In this document: positions 17,365 to 27,622 of the stretch, piece after piece | Position numbering within the stretch: position 1 is the first letter of the stretch | Layout of the letters: each line of letters begins with the position of its first letter | Made by a program: the position numbers and the translations under genes | Assembly: GCA_963697965.1 (NCBI GenBank) | Contig: OY969108.1 | Location: forward strand, 558,001 to 622,000 | Source of the DNA: JAPLJC01 sp963697965 | GTDB taxonomy: Bacteria; Desulfobacterota; Desulfobaccia; Desulfobaccales; 0-14-0-80-60-11 | Reading direction: 5' to 3' | DNA: 64,000 nt | The notes under the pieces: model-generated | The model's database searches: none | Seen by the model: only the letters and a program-made list of their open reading frames with translations | Told to the model about the DNA's origin: nothing

Positions 17365-17880
17365 CTAAAGCACCAGCAACACCTTGTTCAGGACCCGCTG
17401 GGCCATATTGGCCGCGGCCCGGCGTAGGCCCTCGGCCCGGGTGACCTCCCCGGCCTGGTAGCTGGGGTCCACCACGTAGTCCGACTCCAGTATCTGGGTA
17501 TCTTTCCAGAGCACCTTGCCGTTGTCCCGCTGCTTCAGGGTCAGCTCCACCCGCACTATCACCCGCCGCACCGTGGACAGGGTGACGCTGGAATAGGCAA
17601 CCGACATGTTGTCCACCGACTGGACCTTGCCGTCCAGGACCAGGTCGGCCTGATCCTCATAGGGGGTAACCTTGACCGCCCGGGTCTCGGAAAAGGTGCG
17701 GATCAGGGCGTTGGCCATTATGGCTTCCAGTCCCACCTCGGTGGAGCGGTTGGTAAACAAGGGCACGGCCAGGGTGCGGGTGACGCCGCCCATGGGTTCG
17801 GCCCCCAGGGGATGATAACCGCAGCCGCTGAGGAGCAGCAACGGCAGCAGGAGAAGAAGCCAACCGCGACCCGTTTTCAT
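17365..17880 (-). CDS. lptE: LPS-assembly lipoprotein
   Basis: Outer-membrane lipoprotein that plugs the LptD barrel in lipopolysaccharide export. The signal peptide ends in the lipobox LLSGC (Cys20), followed by GYHPLGAEP. The rest has the family pattern TLAVPLFTNRSTEVGLE and ADLVLDGKVQSVD. At 171 residues it is of usual size. It starts 10 bases after the leuS stop, so leuS-lptE are one transcript. Confidence 0.88.
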   Translation of the reverse strand: MKTGRGWLLLLLPLLLLSGCGYHPLGAEPMGGVTRTLAVPLFTNRSTEVGLEAIMANALIRTFSETRAVKVTPYEDQADLVLDGKVQSVDNMSVAYSSVTLSTVRRVIVRVELTLKQRDNGKVLWKDTQILESDYVVDPSYQAGEVTRAEGLRRAAANMAQRVLNKVLLVL

Positions 17881-17890
17881 TGAGGAATCC

Positions 17891-20398
17891 TCAGGTGACG
17901 ATATTGATCAGGACGATTCGGTTCAGTTTATCTTTAACCGGCACCACCCGCCGCGGGGCCGGGCCCTGCAGCCATTTCTGGATGGCGGGGTCAGCCAGGG
18001 CCATATCGGTGATCTCTGCCGGGGTGGCCGTGACCGGGGCCACCAGCCGGCTTCTCACCTTGCCGTTGACCTGGACCACCAGGGTGCAGGCGCACTCCTC
18101 CAGGGCCCCCGCCTGGGCCTCCGGCCAGCAGCATTGTTGCAGGGAAGTCTGGTGTCCCAGGGCCTGCCACAGCTCCTCAGCCAGGTGGGGCACCATGGGA
18201 TTGAGCAGCAAAATGATGGCCTCCACTGCCTCCCGGAATACTTCCCGGGCCGCAGTATCCCGGGGCAGGTTCTCGGCCGCCAGGTAAAAGGCGTTGATCA
18301 GCTCCATCACCGCGGCGATGGCGGTGTTGAAGTGGAAGGAGTCTTCGATGTCGTCGCTGACCTTCTTGATGGTGCGGTGCACCATGCGGCGAAATTCCTG
18401 CAAGTCCGGGGAGAGCCCGCGGCCATCGCCGGCGTAGGCGGCAACCTGGCTTAATTCCGGCAACAGCGAGTTTACCAGGTTCCAGAGACGGTGCAGGAAG
18501 CGGTGGCAGCCGGCCACTCCCTGGTCGCTCCACTCCAGGTCTCTTTCCGGAGGCGCGGCGAACAGCAGGAACAGGCGGGTGGTGTCGGTGCCGTATTCCT
18601 GGATCAGGTACTCCGGGTCCACCACGTTGCCCTTGGATTTGGCCATCTTGGCCCCGTCTTTGAGGACCATTCCCTGGGTGAGGAGGCGCTGGAAGGGTTC
18701 GTCGATCTTAACCAGCCCCAGGTCTCGCAGGACCTTGGTGAAGAAGCGGGCATAGAGCAGGTGCAGCACCGCGTGTTCGATGCCGCCGATGTATTGATCC
18801 ACCGGCAGCCAATATCCCACCCGGGCCTTGTCCAGGATGCCTTCCCGATAGTCGGGGCAGGCGTAGCGCAGGAAATACCAGGAGGACTCCACAAAGGTGT
18901 CCATGGTGTCCACTTCCCGGCGGGCCGGACCGCCGCAGCCGGGGCAGGAGACCTCGTAGAAGGCGGGTACTTGGGCCAGGGGCGAGCCCCCCTCCCCCGT
19001 GATCCGGACGTTAAGCGGCAGGACCACGGGCAGCTCGTCCGCCGGTACCGGCACCATCCCGCATTTTTCACAATAAATAATGGGAATGGGCGCTCCCCAG
19101 TAGCGCTGCCGGGAGATCAGCCAATCCCGGAGGCGGAAGTGCACCGCCGGTTTTCCCAGGCCCTGGCCTTCCAGGAAGGCGGCGATGGCTTCCCGGGCTG
19201 CGGCGCTGGCCAGGCCGCTAAAATCCCCGGAGTTCGTAAGGACGCCGTCCTCTTCATAGGCCGCGGGCAAATCTGCGGGCAGCGGCGGCAATTCGGCAGG
19301 GGGCGGCTCGACCACCACCCGGATGGGAAGCTGGTATTTCCGGGCGAACTCGAAATCCCGCTGGTCGTGGGCCGGCACCGCCATCACCGCGCCGGTGCCG
19401 TAGCCCATCAGGACGAAGTTGGCCACGTAAATGGGCATCTTCCCGCCGGTGACCGGGTTCAGGCAGTAGCGCCCGGTGAAGACCCCTTCCTTGGTGATCT
19501 CTTCCAGGGCCCCGCGGCTGCGATTCTGGGCAGACCAAAAATCGACGAAGGCGCGCACCTCCGCCTCCTGGGCGGCGCCCCGGGCCAGTTCCAGGGCCAG
19601 GGGGTGCTCCGGGGCCAGGCTCATGAAGGTGGCGCCGAACAGGGTGTCGGCCCGGGTGGTGAAGACCTTGATGGGTTCGCCCCCGCCCTCCAGGGGGAAT
19701 TGGATCTCCGCCCCAATAGATTTGCCGATCCAGTTGCGCTGCATGGTGGCCACCCGCTCCGGCCAGTCATGGAGCTGATCCAGGTCGGCCAGCAGCTCCT
19801 CGGCGTAGGCGGTGATCTTAAAGAACCATTGGTCCAGCTCCTTCAAGTGCACCGGGGAGTCGCAACGCCAGCAGAGGCCGTTTTCCACCTGCTCATTGGC
19901 CAGCACCGTGGCGCACTTGGGGCACCAGTTGACCGGGGCCTGCCGTTTGTAGGCCAGCCCCCTCCGGTACATCTCGATGAAGACCAACTGCTCCCAGCGA
20001 TAATATTCGGGGTCGCAGGTGGCCAGTTCCCGGGGCCAATCATAACTATAGCCCAGGGCCTGGAGCTGGCCGCGCATATAGGCGATATTCTCCGAGGTCC
20101 ACGTGGCCGGGTGGAGCCCCCGGGCCAGGGCGGCGTTTTCCGCCGGCAGGCCGAAGGCGTCCCAGCCCATGGGGTGCAGCACGTTGAACCCCCGCATCCT
20201 TTTGTAGCGGGCCACCACGTCGCCGATGGTGTAGTTGCGCACGTGCCCCATGTGGATGCGCCCGGACGGGTAGGGAAACATCTCCAGGACGTAATATTTG
20301 GGGCGGCCGGGGTCTTCCCGGGCCTCATAGAGCCGCTGCGCCTGCCAAATCTCCTGCCATTTGGCCTCCAGGCGGCGGGGTTGATAACGGGGCGGCAT
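17891..20398 (-). CDS. leuS: leucyl-tRNA synthetase
   Basis: Class Ia synthetase of 835 residues. The HIGH-type motif is HMGH (residues 49-52) in PYPSGRIHMGHVRNY; the KMSKS-type loop is MAKSKGNVV (near 590). Zinc-site Cys pairs (CPKCATVLANEQVENGLCWRC), the CP1 editing domain with TRADTLFGATF, and the C-terminal anticodon-binding and LEE-like NGKVRSR region are all present. It is the first gene of the minus-strand leuS-lptE-...-holA series and is divergent from a glycosyltransferase. Confidence 0.97.
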   Translation of the reverse strand: MPPRYQPRRLEAKWQEIWQAQRLYEAREDPGRPKYYVLEMFPYPSGRIHMGHVRNYTIGDVVARYKRMRGFNVLHPMGWDAFGLPAENAALARGLHPATWTSENIAYMRGQLQALGYSYDWPRELATCDPEYYRWEQLVFIEMYRRGLAYKRQAPVNWCPKCATVLANEQVENGLCWRCDSPVHLKELDQWFFKITAYAEELLADLDQLHDWPERVATMQRNWIGKSIGAEIQFPLEGGGEPIKVFTTRADTLFGATFMSLAPEHPLALELARGAAQEAEVRAFVDFWSAQNRSRGALEEITKEGVFTGRYCLNPVTGGKMPIYVANFVLMGYGTGAVMAVPAHDQRDFEFARKYQLPIRVVVEPPPAELPPLPADLPAAYEEDGVLTNSGDFSGLASAAAREAIAAFLEGQGLGKPAVHFRLRDWLISRQRYWGAPIPIIYCEKCGMVPVPADELPVVLPLNVRITGEGGSPLAQVPAFYEVSCPGCGGPARREVDTMDTFVESSWYFLRYACPDYREGILDKARVGYWLPVDQYIGGIEHAVLHLLYARFFTKVLRDLGLVKIDEPFQRLLTQGMVLKDGAKMAKSKGNVVDPEYLIQEYGTDTTRLFLLFAAPPERDLEWSDQGVAGCHRFLHRLWNLVNSLLPELSQVAAYAGDGRGLSPDLQEFRRMVHRTIKKVSDDIEDSFHFNTAIAAVMELINAFYLAAENLPRDTAAREVFREAVEAIILLLNPMVPHLAEELWQALGHQTSLQQCCWPEAQAGALEECACTLVVQVNGKVRSRLVAPVTATPAEITDMALADPAIQKWLQGPAPRRVVPVKDKLNRIVLINIVT

Positions 20399-20532
20399 GG
20401 GCGCTCCTGCTCATGTTGGTTATCTTGATAAATTACCATAGACCGGGCGGCGCCACAAATGATAAAGGAGGCGATCGGCCCCGGAACCATTTCACCCTTG
20501 TATTTTCCCGGATTTTTGATTAACTTCTCACC

Positions 20533-21417
20533 ATGGCGGCCCAGCCTGGCCTCAGCGTCATCATTCCCACCTACAACCGGGCGGCCCTGGTGCCAGAGGC
20601 GATGGCCTCGGTGCTGGCCCAGACCTGGCGGGATTTTGAAGTCCTGGTGGTGGATGACGCCTCCACGGACGGCACCGCGGAGGCCCTGGCCGTTTTTGGG
20701 TCCCGGATCAGATTGCTGCGCAATACTTCCCGCCTCGGGGTGGCGGCAGCCAGGAATCTCGGCATCTCCGGGGCACGGGGGCAGTGGCTGGCCTTCCTCG
20801 ACTCCGACGACCTGTGGCGGCCGGAAAAGCTGGCCCGGCAGATGGTTTACCTGGCAGGGCATCCGGAGCTCCTCCTCTGCCAAACCGAGGAGACCTGGGA
20901 GCGGCGGGGGCTTAAGGTCAATCAACCCCTGAGCCATCGCAAAATCGGGGGCTGGATCTTTTTCCCGTCCCTGGCGCGCTGCCTGGTGAGCCCCTCGGCG
21001 GTGGTCCTCAACCGGACGGTTATTCAGAAACACGGCGGCTTCGATGAGAATCTCCCCGCCGCCGAAGACTACGACCTCTGGTTGCGCCTCAGTTGGCGCT
21101 ACCAGATCGGCCTGCTGCCGGAGGCCCTGGTCATCAAGAGGGGCGGCCGCGACGACCAGCTCTCCGCCCAATGGGGCCTGGACCGGTTTCGCATCCAGGC
21201 CCTCCTCAAACTCCTGGATGATCCGGAGTTGCCGGCCCCGGAGGCCCAGGCGGCCCGGCGGACGCTGGCCCGCAAATGCGCCATCTACGCCCAGGGCTGT
21301 GAAAAGCGGGGGAGGCTTACGGAAGCCGGGGTTTACCGGGATTGGGGCAGACAGGCGGACGGCTGGGAGCCGATAAAGATGCCGCAGGGCCTGGCAATCT
21401 GCCAATCGCAGACTTGA
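20533..21417 (+). CDS. family 2 glycosyltransferase
   Basis: A 294-residue GT-A fold glycosyltransferase. It starts with LSVIIPTYNRAALVPEAMAS and has VLVVDDASTDGT (nucleotide-sugar Asp pair), LAFLDSDDLW (DxD-type metal site, about 93-95) and a PAAEDYDLWLRL acceptor/catalytic segment. It lacks transmembrane helices, so it probably works in the cytoplasm on cell-surface glycans. It stands alone and divergent from leuS; the substrate is unknown. Confidence 0.88.
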   Translation: MAAQPGLSVIIPTYNRAALVPEAMASVLAQTWRDFEVLVVDDASTDGTAEALAVFGSRIRLLRNTSRLGVAAARNLGISGARGQWLAFLDSDDLWRPEKLARQMVYLAGHPELLLCQTEETWERRGLKVNQPLSHRKIGGWIFFPSLARCLVSPSAVVLNRTVIQKHGGFDENLPAAEDYDLWLRLSWRYQIGLLPEALVIKRGGRDDQLSAQWGLDRFRIQALLKLLDDPELPAPEAQAARRTLARKCAIYAQGCEKRGRLTEAGVYRDWGRQADGWEPIKMPQGLAICQSQT

Positions 21418-21442
21418 AGACTCAGATCCCAAGGGAGGTTCC

Positions 21443-22015
21443 ATGGATATCTACGAAGCCATTCACCATCGTCGCAGCCATCGCTTGTACAAACCGGAGC
21501 CGCCGTCCCGGCAAGTCCTGGAACGGGTAGTCGAGGCCGCCCTGTGGGCCCCCTCCGGCATTAATCTCCAGGGCTGGGACCTATGCGTGATGGCTGGCCG
21601 GGTTCGGGATGAATTCGTGGCCCTGGTGAGCCAGGCCGTCAAGTATCTGCTGCCCGAATTGAAGAAGGCCAACATCCCTGGAATAGACCCGGAACTGGTG
21701 ATGAAGTTCTTCAAGAACCTGGGGGGCGCCCCGGTGGTCATCGCGGTGACCATCTTCAAGGACCCCCACCCCGGCATGAATATGGCCAACCTCCAGAGCG
21801 GCGCCGCCCTCATGCAAACCCTGCTGCTGGCGGCAGAAGCCGAAGGCCTGGGTACCTGCTGGATGACCGGGGCTAATTACCTGGAAGACGAAATCCTGAA
21901 ATTCCTGGGGAAAACCGAGCGGCAACTGCTGGCCATCACCCCCATCGGCTACCCGGCCAAGGAACCGCCGGCGCCGCCCCGCAAGGATCGGGAAGTCCGC
22001 TGGCTGGGGTTTTAG
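21443..22015 (+). CDS. nitroreductase family protein
   Basis: A 190-residue FMN-dependent nitroreductase-fold protein. The N-terminal IHHRRSHRLYKPEPPSRQVLERVVEAALWAPSG has the RRSxRxY FMN-phosphate motif, and the C-terminal half has GLGTCWMTG and LLAITPIGYPA. The start has GGGAGG just upstream. It is immediately upstream of selD, but a functional link is not evident. The natural electron acceptor is unknown. Confidence 0.88.
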   Translation: MDIYEAIHHRRSHRLYKPEPPSRQVLERVVEAALWAPSGINLQGWDLCVMAGRVRDEFVALVSQAVKYLLPELKKANIPGIDPELVMKFFKNLGGAPVVIAVTIFKDPHPGMNMANLQSGAALMQTLLLAAEAEGLGTCWMTGANYLEDEILKFLGKTERQLLAITPIGYPAKEPPAPPRKDREVRWLGF

Positions 22016-22065
22016 TAGGGGCTGGTAGTCGTTTTCGCAACATAGCGATAGTTAACGAGAGGCCC

Positions 22066-23118
22066 ATGACGGAAGAGAGCAAAAAACCCCTGGTAGAGCA
22101 GGTGCGGGCTGCGGGCTGAGCCTCCAAGATACCTCCGGGGGTCCTGGAGGACATCTTAAAGAGCTTGCCTTTTAAGAGCCATGCCGATCTCCTGGTGGGA
22201 TTGGAGGCGGCGGACGACGCCGGGGTCTATCGTCTGACCCCGGAGCTGGCCCTGATCCAGACGGTAGATTTCTTTACCCCCATCGTCAACGATCCCTATG
22301 AGTTCGGGGCCATCGCCGCGGCCAACGCCCTCTCGGACATCTACGCCATGGGGGGCCGGCCTCTGCTGGCCATGAATATCATCTGCTTTCCCCTGAAGAG
22401 CGAGTCGCCGGAAACCCTCAAGGCGGTGCTTCGGGGGGGGCTGGACAAGGTGCACGAAGCCGGGGCCCTGCTGGTGGGGGGGCACAGTGTCGAGGACCCG
22501 GAGATGAAATACGGCCTGGCGGTCACCGGGCTGGTGCATCCGGAGCGCATCTACACCAAGGGCGGAGCCCGCCCCGGGGACTTGCTGGTGCTCACCAAGC
22601 CCCTGGGCACCGGCATCATCGCCACCGCCCTGAAGGCCCGTCTGGCCTCCCCGGAAGCCGAGAAAGCGGCCATCCGGGTGATGGCCGCCCTCAACCGGGC
22701 CGCGGCCGAGGCCCTGGAAGGCCTGGAGGTGCACGCGGTCACCGACATCACCGGCTTCGGCCTCCTGGGACACGGCCTGGAGATGGCCCGGGCCTCCCAG
22801 GCGGAGTTCACCATTTTTGCCGGCCGGGTGCCGATCCTTTCCTGGGCACGGGAGTACGCCGCCATGGGCCTGGTGCCGGGGGGCAGCCACGCCAACCGCC
22901 GCTTCTGCGAAAACCACCTGACCCTCGAGGCCGGGGTGGACCCCTTAATGGCGGATCTCTTGAGCGACGCCCAGACCTCCGGAGGCCTGTTCATTGCGGT
23001 GGCACCCCACCACGGCGAGCTGCTGCTGAGCCGGCTTCAGGAGCGGGGGGTGGCGGAGGCGGCCATCGTCGGCGAAGTTACGGGGAAGGGCGCGGGGCGA
23101 ATCCGGGTGGTTCCGTGA
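22066..23118 (+). CDS. selD: selenide, water dikinase, selenocysteine-containing
   Basis: Makes selenophosphate from selenide and ATP for selenocysteine synthesis. Starting at the ATG 22066, codon 18 is TGA (22117-22119) exactly where SelD has its catalytic Cys/Sec: LVEQVRAAG-U-ASKIPPG. Reading through gives 350 residues, the normal length, continuing with LVGLEAADDAGVYRL, DIYAMGG and GGHSVEDPEMKYGLAVTG. A frame starting after the TGA would lack the active site and the conserved Lys21. A hairpin with bacterial SECIS features follows the UGA. The host should therefore encode SelA, SelB and tRNA-Sec elsewhere. Confidence 0.93.
22117..22150 (+). promoter_or_regulatory. UGA-Sec codon with bacterial SECIS hairpin in selD
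   Basis: The in-frame TGA is followed at once by a stem CCTCCA (22121-22126) paired with TGGAGG (22145-22150), and an inner stem ACC/GGT (22131-22133 with 22140-22142) closing a short G-containing apical loop. Position about 12-20 bases after the UGA and the G residues in the loop agree with SelB-recognised bacterial SECIS elements. Confidence 0.8.
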
Positions 23119-23427
23119 AGTTTCAACATATCGACAGGCAGACCAGCCCCACCTGTCGCCCCCTCAAGGGGGAGGGTAAAAACCAAAGCATAATGCACCG
23201 TTTCCATGGGACATAACACTAGATTCTTCGCTTCGCTCAGAATGACATTTTTGGGCAGAATGAGGTTTTGGAGTAGGTTATAGGGCGGCCTGTGGCCGCC
23301 AAGAAGGCAGGGATTAGGGGTTAGTAATAAGCGCTGGCCCCTGGTCCCTAACCCCTGGCCCCTCGCAGTTCGGCGGGCACAGCCGGCCCTATAAAGGCTA
23401 GATTAAACAGATGGGAGTGAACTTGGC
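23119..23427. repeat. nested palindromic repeats between selD and tyrS
   Basis: No gene. The gap contains ATTCTTCGCTTCGCTCAGAA (about 23223-23243; inverted copy at 43078-43100, variant at 25989), then an outer pair TATAGGGCGGCC... ...GGCCCTATAAAGG (23280-23398) enclosing GGGATTAGGGGTTAG... ...CCCTAACCCCTGGCCCCT. The latter pair also occurs at 43243-43310. Repeats are inserted within repeats. Confidence 0.7.
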
Positions 23428-24645
23428 GTGAAACCGGTGGACGAACAACTGGCTCTGATCAAGCAGGGCTGCCAGGAGATCATCCGGGAAGAGGAGCTTA
23501 AGGCGCGGCTGCAGGAGGCCATCGCCACCGGCAAGCCCTTGCGGATCAAGGCCGGGTTCGATCCCACCGCCCCGGACCTGCACCTGGGGCACACGGTGCT
23601 CATCCAGAAGCTCAAGCATTTCCAGGACCTGGGCCACCAGGTGATCTTCCTCATCGGCGATTTCACCGGTCTCATCGGCGACCCCTCGGGCAAGAGCGAA
23701 ACCCGGCCGCCCCTTACGGAAGCAGAGGTCAAGGCCAACGCCGCCACCTACGAGCGCCAGATCTTTAAGATCCTGGACCGGGATAAAACCCTTATCGACT
23801 TCAACAGCCGCTGGATGAAGCAAATGTCCGCCCAGGACCTGATCAAGCTGGCGGCCCGCCACACCGTGGCCCGCATGCTGGAGCGGGAAGATTTCCATAA
23901 GCGTTACAATTCCCAGACCCCCATCAGCATCCACGAGTTTCTCTATCCCCTGATCCAGGGCTATGACTCGGTGGCCCTGGCCGCCGACGTGGAGTTGGGC
24001 GGCACCGACCAGACCTTCAACCTCCTGGTGGGCCGGGACTTGCAGCGGGAATACGGCCAGCAGCCCCAGGTGGTGATCACCCTGCCCCTGCTGGAAGGGC
24101 TGGACGGGGTGCAGAAGATGAGCAAATCCCTGGGGAACTACGTGGGGATCGACGAAGCCCCGGGAGTCATGTTCGGCAAGATCATGTCCATTTCTGACCC
24201 CCTGATGCTGCGCTATTTTGAACTCCTCACCGACATCGCCCCGGGAGACCTGGCCCGCCTCCAGGAGGATCTGGCCCAGGGGGGCAGGCACCCCCGCCAG
24301 GTGAAGGAGGAGCTGGCGCTGGAACTGGTAGCCCGCTATCACGGCAAGGAGGCCGCGCTCGAGGCGGCCCGCCAGTTCGCCCGCATCTTCCGGGACAAGG
24401 GCCTGCCGGAGGAGATTGAGGAGGTGGAGCTGTTGGCTGCCGGCTCGAAGCTGTGGCTTCCCAAGGCCATGGTGGACGCGGGCCTGGCTGGCGGCACCTC
24501 GCAGGCCCGGCGCCTGATCACTCAGGGCGGGGTCCAGGTGGATGGAGAAAAGGTTACCGATGCCAACCTGGAGCTGGCTGCCGGGAAATCCTATCTTCTC
24601 AAGGTGGGTAAAAGGCGGTTCAGGAGGGTTACCCTTTCAGCATGA
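23428..24645 (+). CDS. tyrS: tyrosyl-tRNA synthetase
   Basis: Class Ic synthetase, 405 residues. HIGH-type motif HLGH at residues 52-55 and KMSKS exactly at 230-234, with GDFTGLIGDPSG and the GGTDQTFNLLVGRD substrate region between. A C-terminal S4 RNA-binding domain (SQARRLITQGGVQVDGEKV) is present, typical of the TyrZ-like branch. GTG start, with GGAGTGA about 10 bases upstream. Confidence 0.96.
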   Translation: MKPVDEQLALIKQGCQEIIREEELKARLQEAIATGKPLRIKAGFDPTAPDLHLGHTVLIQKLKHFQDLGHQVIFLIGDFTGLIGDPSGKSETRPPLTEAEVKANAATYERQIFKILDRDKTLIDFNSRWMKQMSAQDLIKLAARHTVARMLEREDFHKRYNSQTPISIHEFLYPLIQGYDSVALAADVELGGTDQTFNLLVGRDLQREYGQQPQVVITLPLLEGLDGVQKMSKSLGNYVGIDEAPGVMFGKIMSISDPLMLRYFELLTDIAPGDLARLQEDLAQGGRHPRQVKEELALELVARYHGKEAALEAARQFARIFRDKGLPEEIEEVELLAAGSKLWLPKAMVDAGLAGGTSQARRLITQGGVQVDGEKVTDANLELAAGKSYLLKVGKRRFRRVTLSA

Positions 24646-24677
24646 TCATAGAAAGGTCTTAGAGGAATCAGAAGACT

Positions 24678-25880
<1,203 letters not shown>

Positions 25881-26084
25881 GAGTTCAAAGTTCAAAGTTC
25901 AAGGTTAAAAGTCAAAATTCAAATGCGAAGGCCTTGGGTTTCGACTTTGAACTTTAAACATCTGCGAAAACCAACTTTGTCATTTATGAGATTCTTCGGT
26001 CGCTTCGCTCCCTCAGAATGACAAAGATCGGGACTTTCGCAGAGGTCTCAACTTTGAACTTTGAACTTTGAACCTTGAACTGCC
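25881..26084. repeat. TTCAAAG units flanking an inner palindrome
   Basis: Tandem TTCAAAG/TTCAAGG units (25884-25920) and their inverted complements (26045-26080) enclose ATTCTTCGGTCGCTTCGCTC...AGAATGACA (25989-26020). The nested layout resembles that at 23119-23427 and suggests insertion of one repeat type into another. Confidence 0.65.
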
Positions 26085-26143
26085 TAAAGAGGCGGTGATT
26101 TCTGCATTACTGGCACTACCTGGTATCGGGACTCTGCTGGGGT

Positions 26144-26587
26144 GTGGGGCTGCTGATGCTCTTCTGGCAGCCCGGCCGCAACCTTTGGGTCGGGGTGCGC
26201 CTGCCCTGGACCCTGGCCGATGCCGCCCTCTGGAAGAAATCCTGGCGCCTGGCCTCCCGGCTGTTGATGGTCATGGGGGTCACCGTCCTCCTTTCCTGGA
26301 GGGCTTTTTTCATTTCCACGGCCCATCTCATCGGCCTGACCTGCCTCTACACGGCGCTCCGCTATCGCCTCAAGTACGGCACCTGGCGTTATTGGAAGGA
26401 ACCCGGCTGGATCGACTACCGCCCGGTGGTGCGCTGTCGCCACTGCGGCCATTTCCAAAAACTGGCCGACGAGGGCGAACTGCCGTCGTGCACCTGCGAG
26501 GCCTGCGGGCGCCCCTGCCGCAGCCGGCCGCGGGAGGCCCAACTGGAATCCTGCCAACCCGAGGAGATATCAAAGGAAACTCTCTGA
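26144..26587 (+). CDS. SdpI-like membrane protein with C-terminal zinc ribbon
   Basis: A 147-residue protein. Residues 8-60 match the SdpI/YhfL pattern (NLWVGVRLPWTLADAALWKK then a hydrophobic helix), and two hydrophobic segments span about 34-65. The C-terminus has four cysteines in CRHCGHF...CTCEACG, a zinc-ribbon-like pair. It is assigned a GTG start at 26144, but the frame is open upstream to 26099 and a CTG at 26102 after AAAGAGGCGG would add 14 hydrophobic residues. The fusion of these two parts is unusual and the role is unknown. Confidence 0.55.
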   Translation: MGLLMLFWQPGRNLWVGVRLPWTLADAALWKKSWRLASRLLMVMGVTVLLSWRAFFISTAHLIGLTCLYTALRYRLKYGTWRYWKEPGWIDYRPVVRCRHCGHFQKLADEGELPSCTCEACGRPCRSRPREAQLESCQPEEISKETL

Positions 26588-26842
26588 TTGACTCCTTCTC
26601 TTTGAGGTTAGCCAATCTATTCCTCCTTCTGCCAATGGGCCGGCCATGATCAAAACTTGTCAGCGGAGCCTTGGGAAGCCCATATCTTGCCGGGCTATTG
26701 ACTTTTACCGGAATTATCCTTATCCGAAAGCTCGGACGTTGATCCATCATTCCTTGTAGATAGACCCGGGAATTGGGACCTCAAAATCATTTCTGACGGC
26801 GCTGAAGGTTCGCCGCATAAATTCAAATATTGGGGGGCCGGC

Positions 26843-27529
26843 ATGTCGGACACCGCGGAGAAGTTTGAGCAGGACATCATTGAGACCGGGGCTGGAAGTC
26901 TGAAAATCACCTTCATCGGCCACGGCACCTTGATGTTTGCCTTCGGGGGCCGGGTCATTCATGTGGACCCCGTGGGAGAGTATGCCGATTACCGGACGCT
27001 CCCCAAAGCGGACCTGATTCTCATCACTCACGAACACGGGGACCACCTGGATGCCAAGGCGGTGGCATCGCTGCGGCAGCCCTCGACCCGGGTCGTGCTG
27101 AATCAGGCGGGCGCATCCCAGGTGCCCGGGAGCCTCGTCATGAAGAACGGGGAGACGAAGACCGAGGAGGGCCTGCAGATTGAAGCGGTCCCGGCCTACA
27201 ACCTGGTGCACATGCGGCCCGGGGGCGAACCCTTTCACCCCCAAGGCGGCGGCAACGGCTACGTAATCACCTTCGGGGGCCAAAGGGTTTACGTGGCCGG
27301 GGATACGGAGAACATCCCGGAGATGAAGGCTCTTAAGAACATCGATATCGCTTTTCTGCCTATGAATCTCCCTTACACCATGACGCCGGAGATGGCGGCG
27401 GATGCGGCCCGGGCCTTCAAGCCTAAAATTCTCTACCCTTACCACTACGGCAGCACGGATGCCGGCAAGCTGGCGGACCTGTTGCAAGACAGCCCGGAGA
27501 TCGAGGTGCGGGTCCGCAACCTGAGGTGA
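26843..27529 (+). CDS. metallo-beta-lactamase-fold hydrolase (UPF0173-like)
   Basis: A 228-residue zinc hydrolase. FIGHGTLMFAFGGRVIHVDPV is followed by the metal motif THEHGDHLD (His63, His65, Asp67, His68), then YVAGDTENIPEM with the bridging Asp and YPYHYGSTD with the last His. This pattern is typical of UPF0173/YtkL-like proteins. The substrate is unknown. The open start at 26843 is preceded by GGGGGGCCGGC. Confidence 0.85.
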   Translation: MSDTAEKFEQDIIETGAGSLKITFIGHGTLMFAFGGRVIHVDPVGEYADYRTLPKADLILITHEHGDHLDAKAVASLRQPSTRVVLNQAGASQVPGSLVMKNGETKTEEGLQIEAVPAYNLVHMRPGGEPFHPQGGGNGYVITFGGQRVYVAGDTENIPEMKALKNIDIAFLPMNLPYTMTPEMAADAARAFKPKILYPYHYGSTDAGKLADLLQDSPEIEVRVRNLR

Positions 27530-27555
27530 GCCGGCAGGTGCGGGTTTGTCAGCGA

Positions 27556-27592
27556 CGGTGGCCAAGGCTGCCGCCTAATCTCGGATTATTAA
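27556..27592. repeat. solo IS1380-like end
   Basis: GTGGCCAAGGCTGCCGCCTA followed by ATCTCGGATTATTA closely matches the right end of the IS1380 element near 58593-58624. No transposase adjoins it, so it may be a relic end of a lost element or a MITE. Confidence 0.5.
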
Positions 27593-27622
27593 GGTCAAGA
27601 CAGGATCAAAGGAGGAGCTGGG

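Noticed and set aside
18491..20428. Very long plus-strand open frame opposite leuS
   Set aside because: It is antisense to a clear leucyl-tRNA synthetase; such long shadow frames are expected in GC-rich DNA and it has no recognisable domain.
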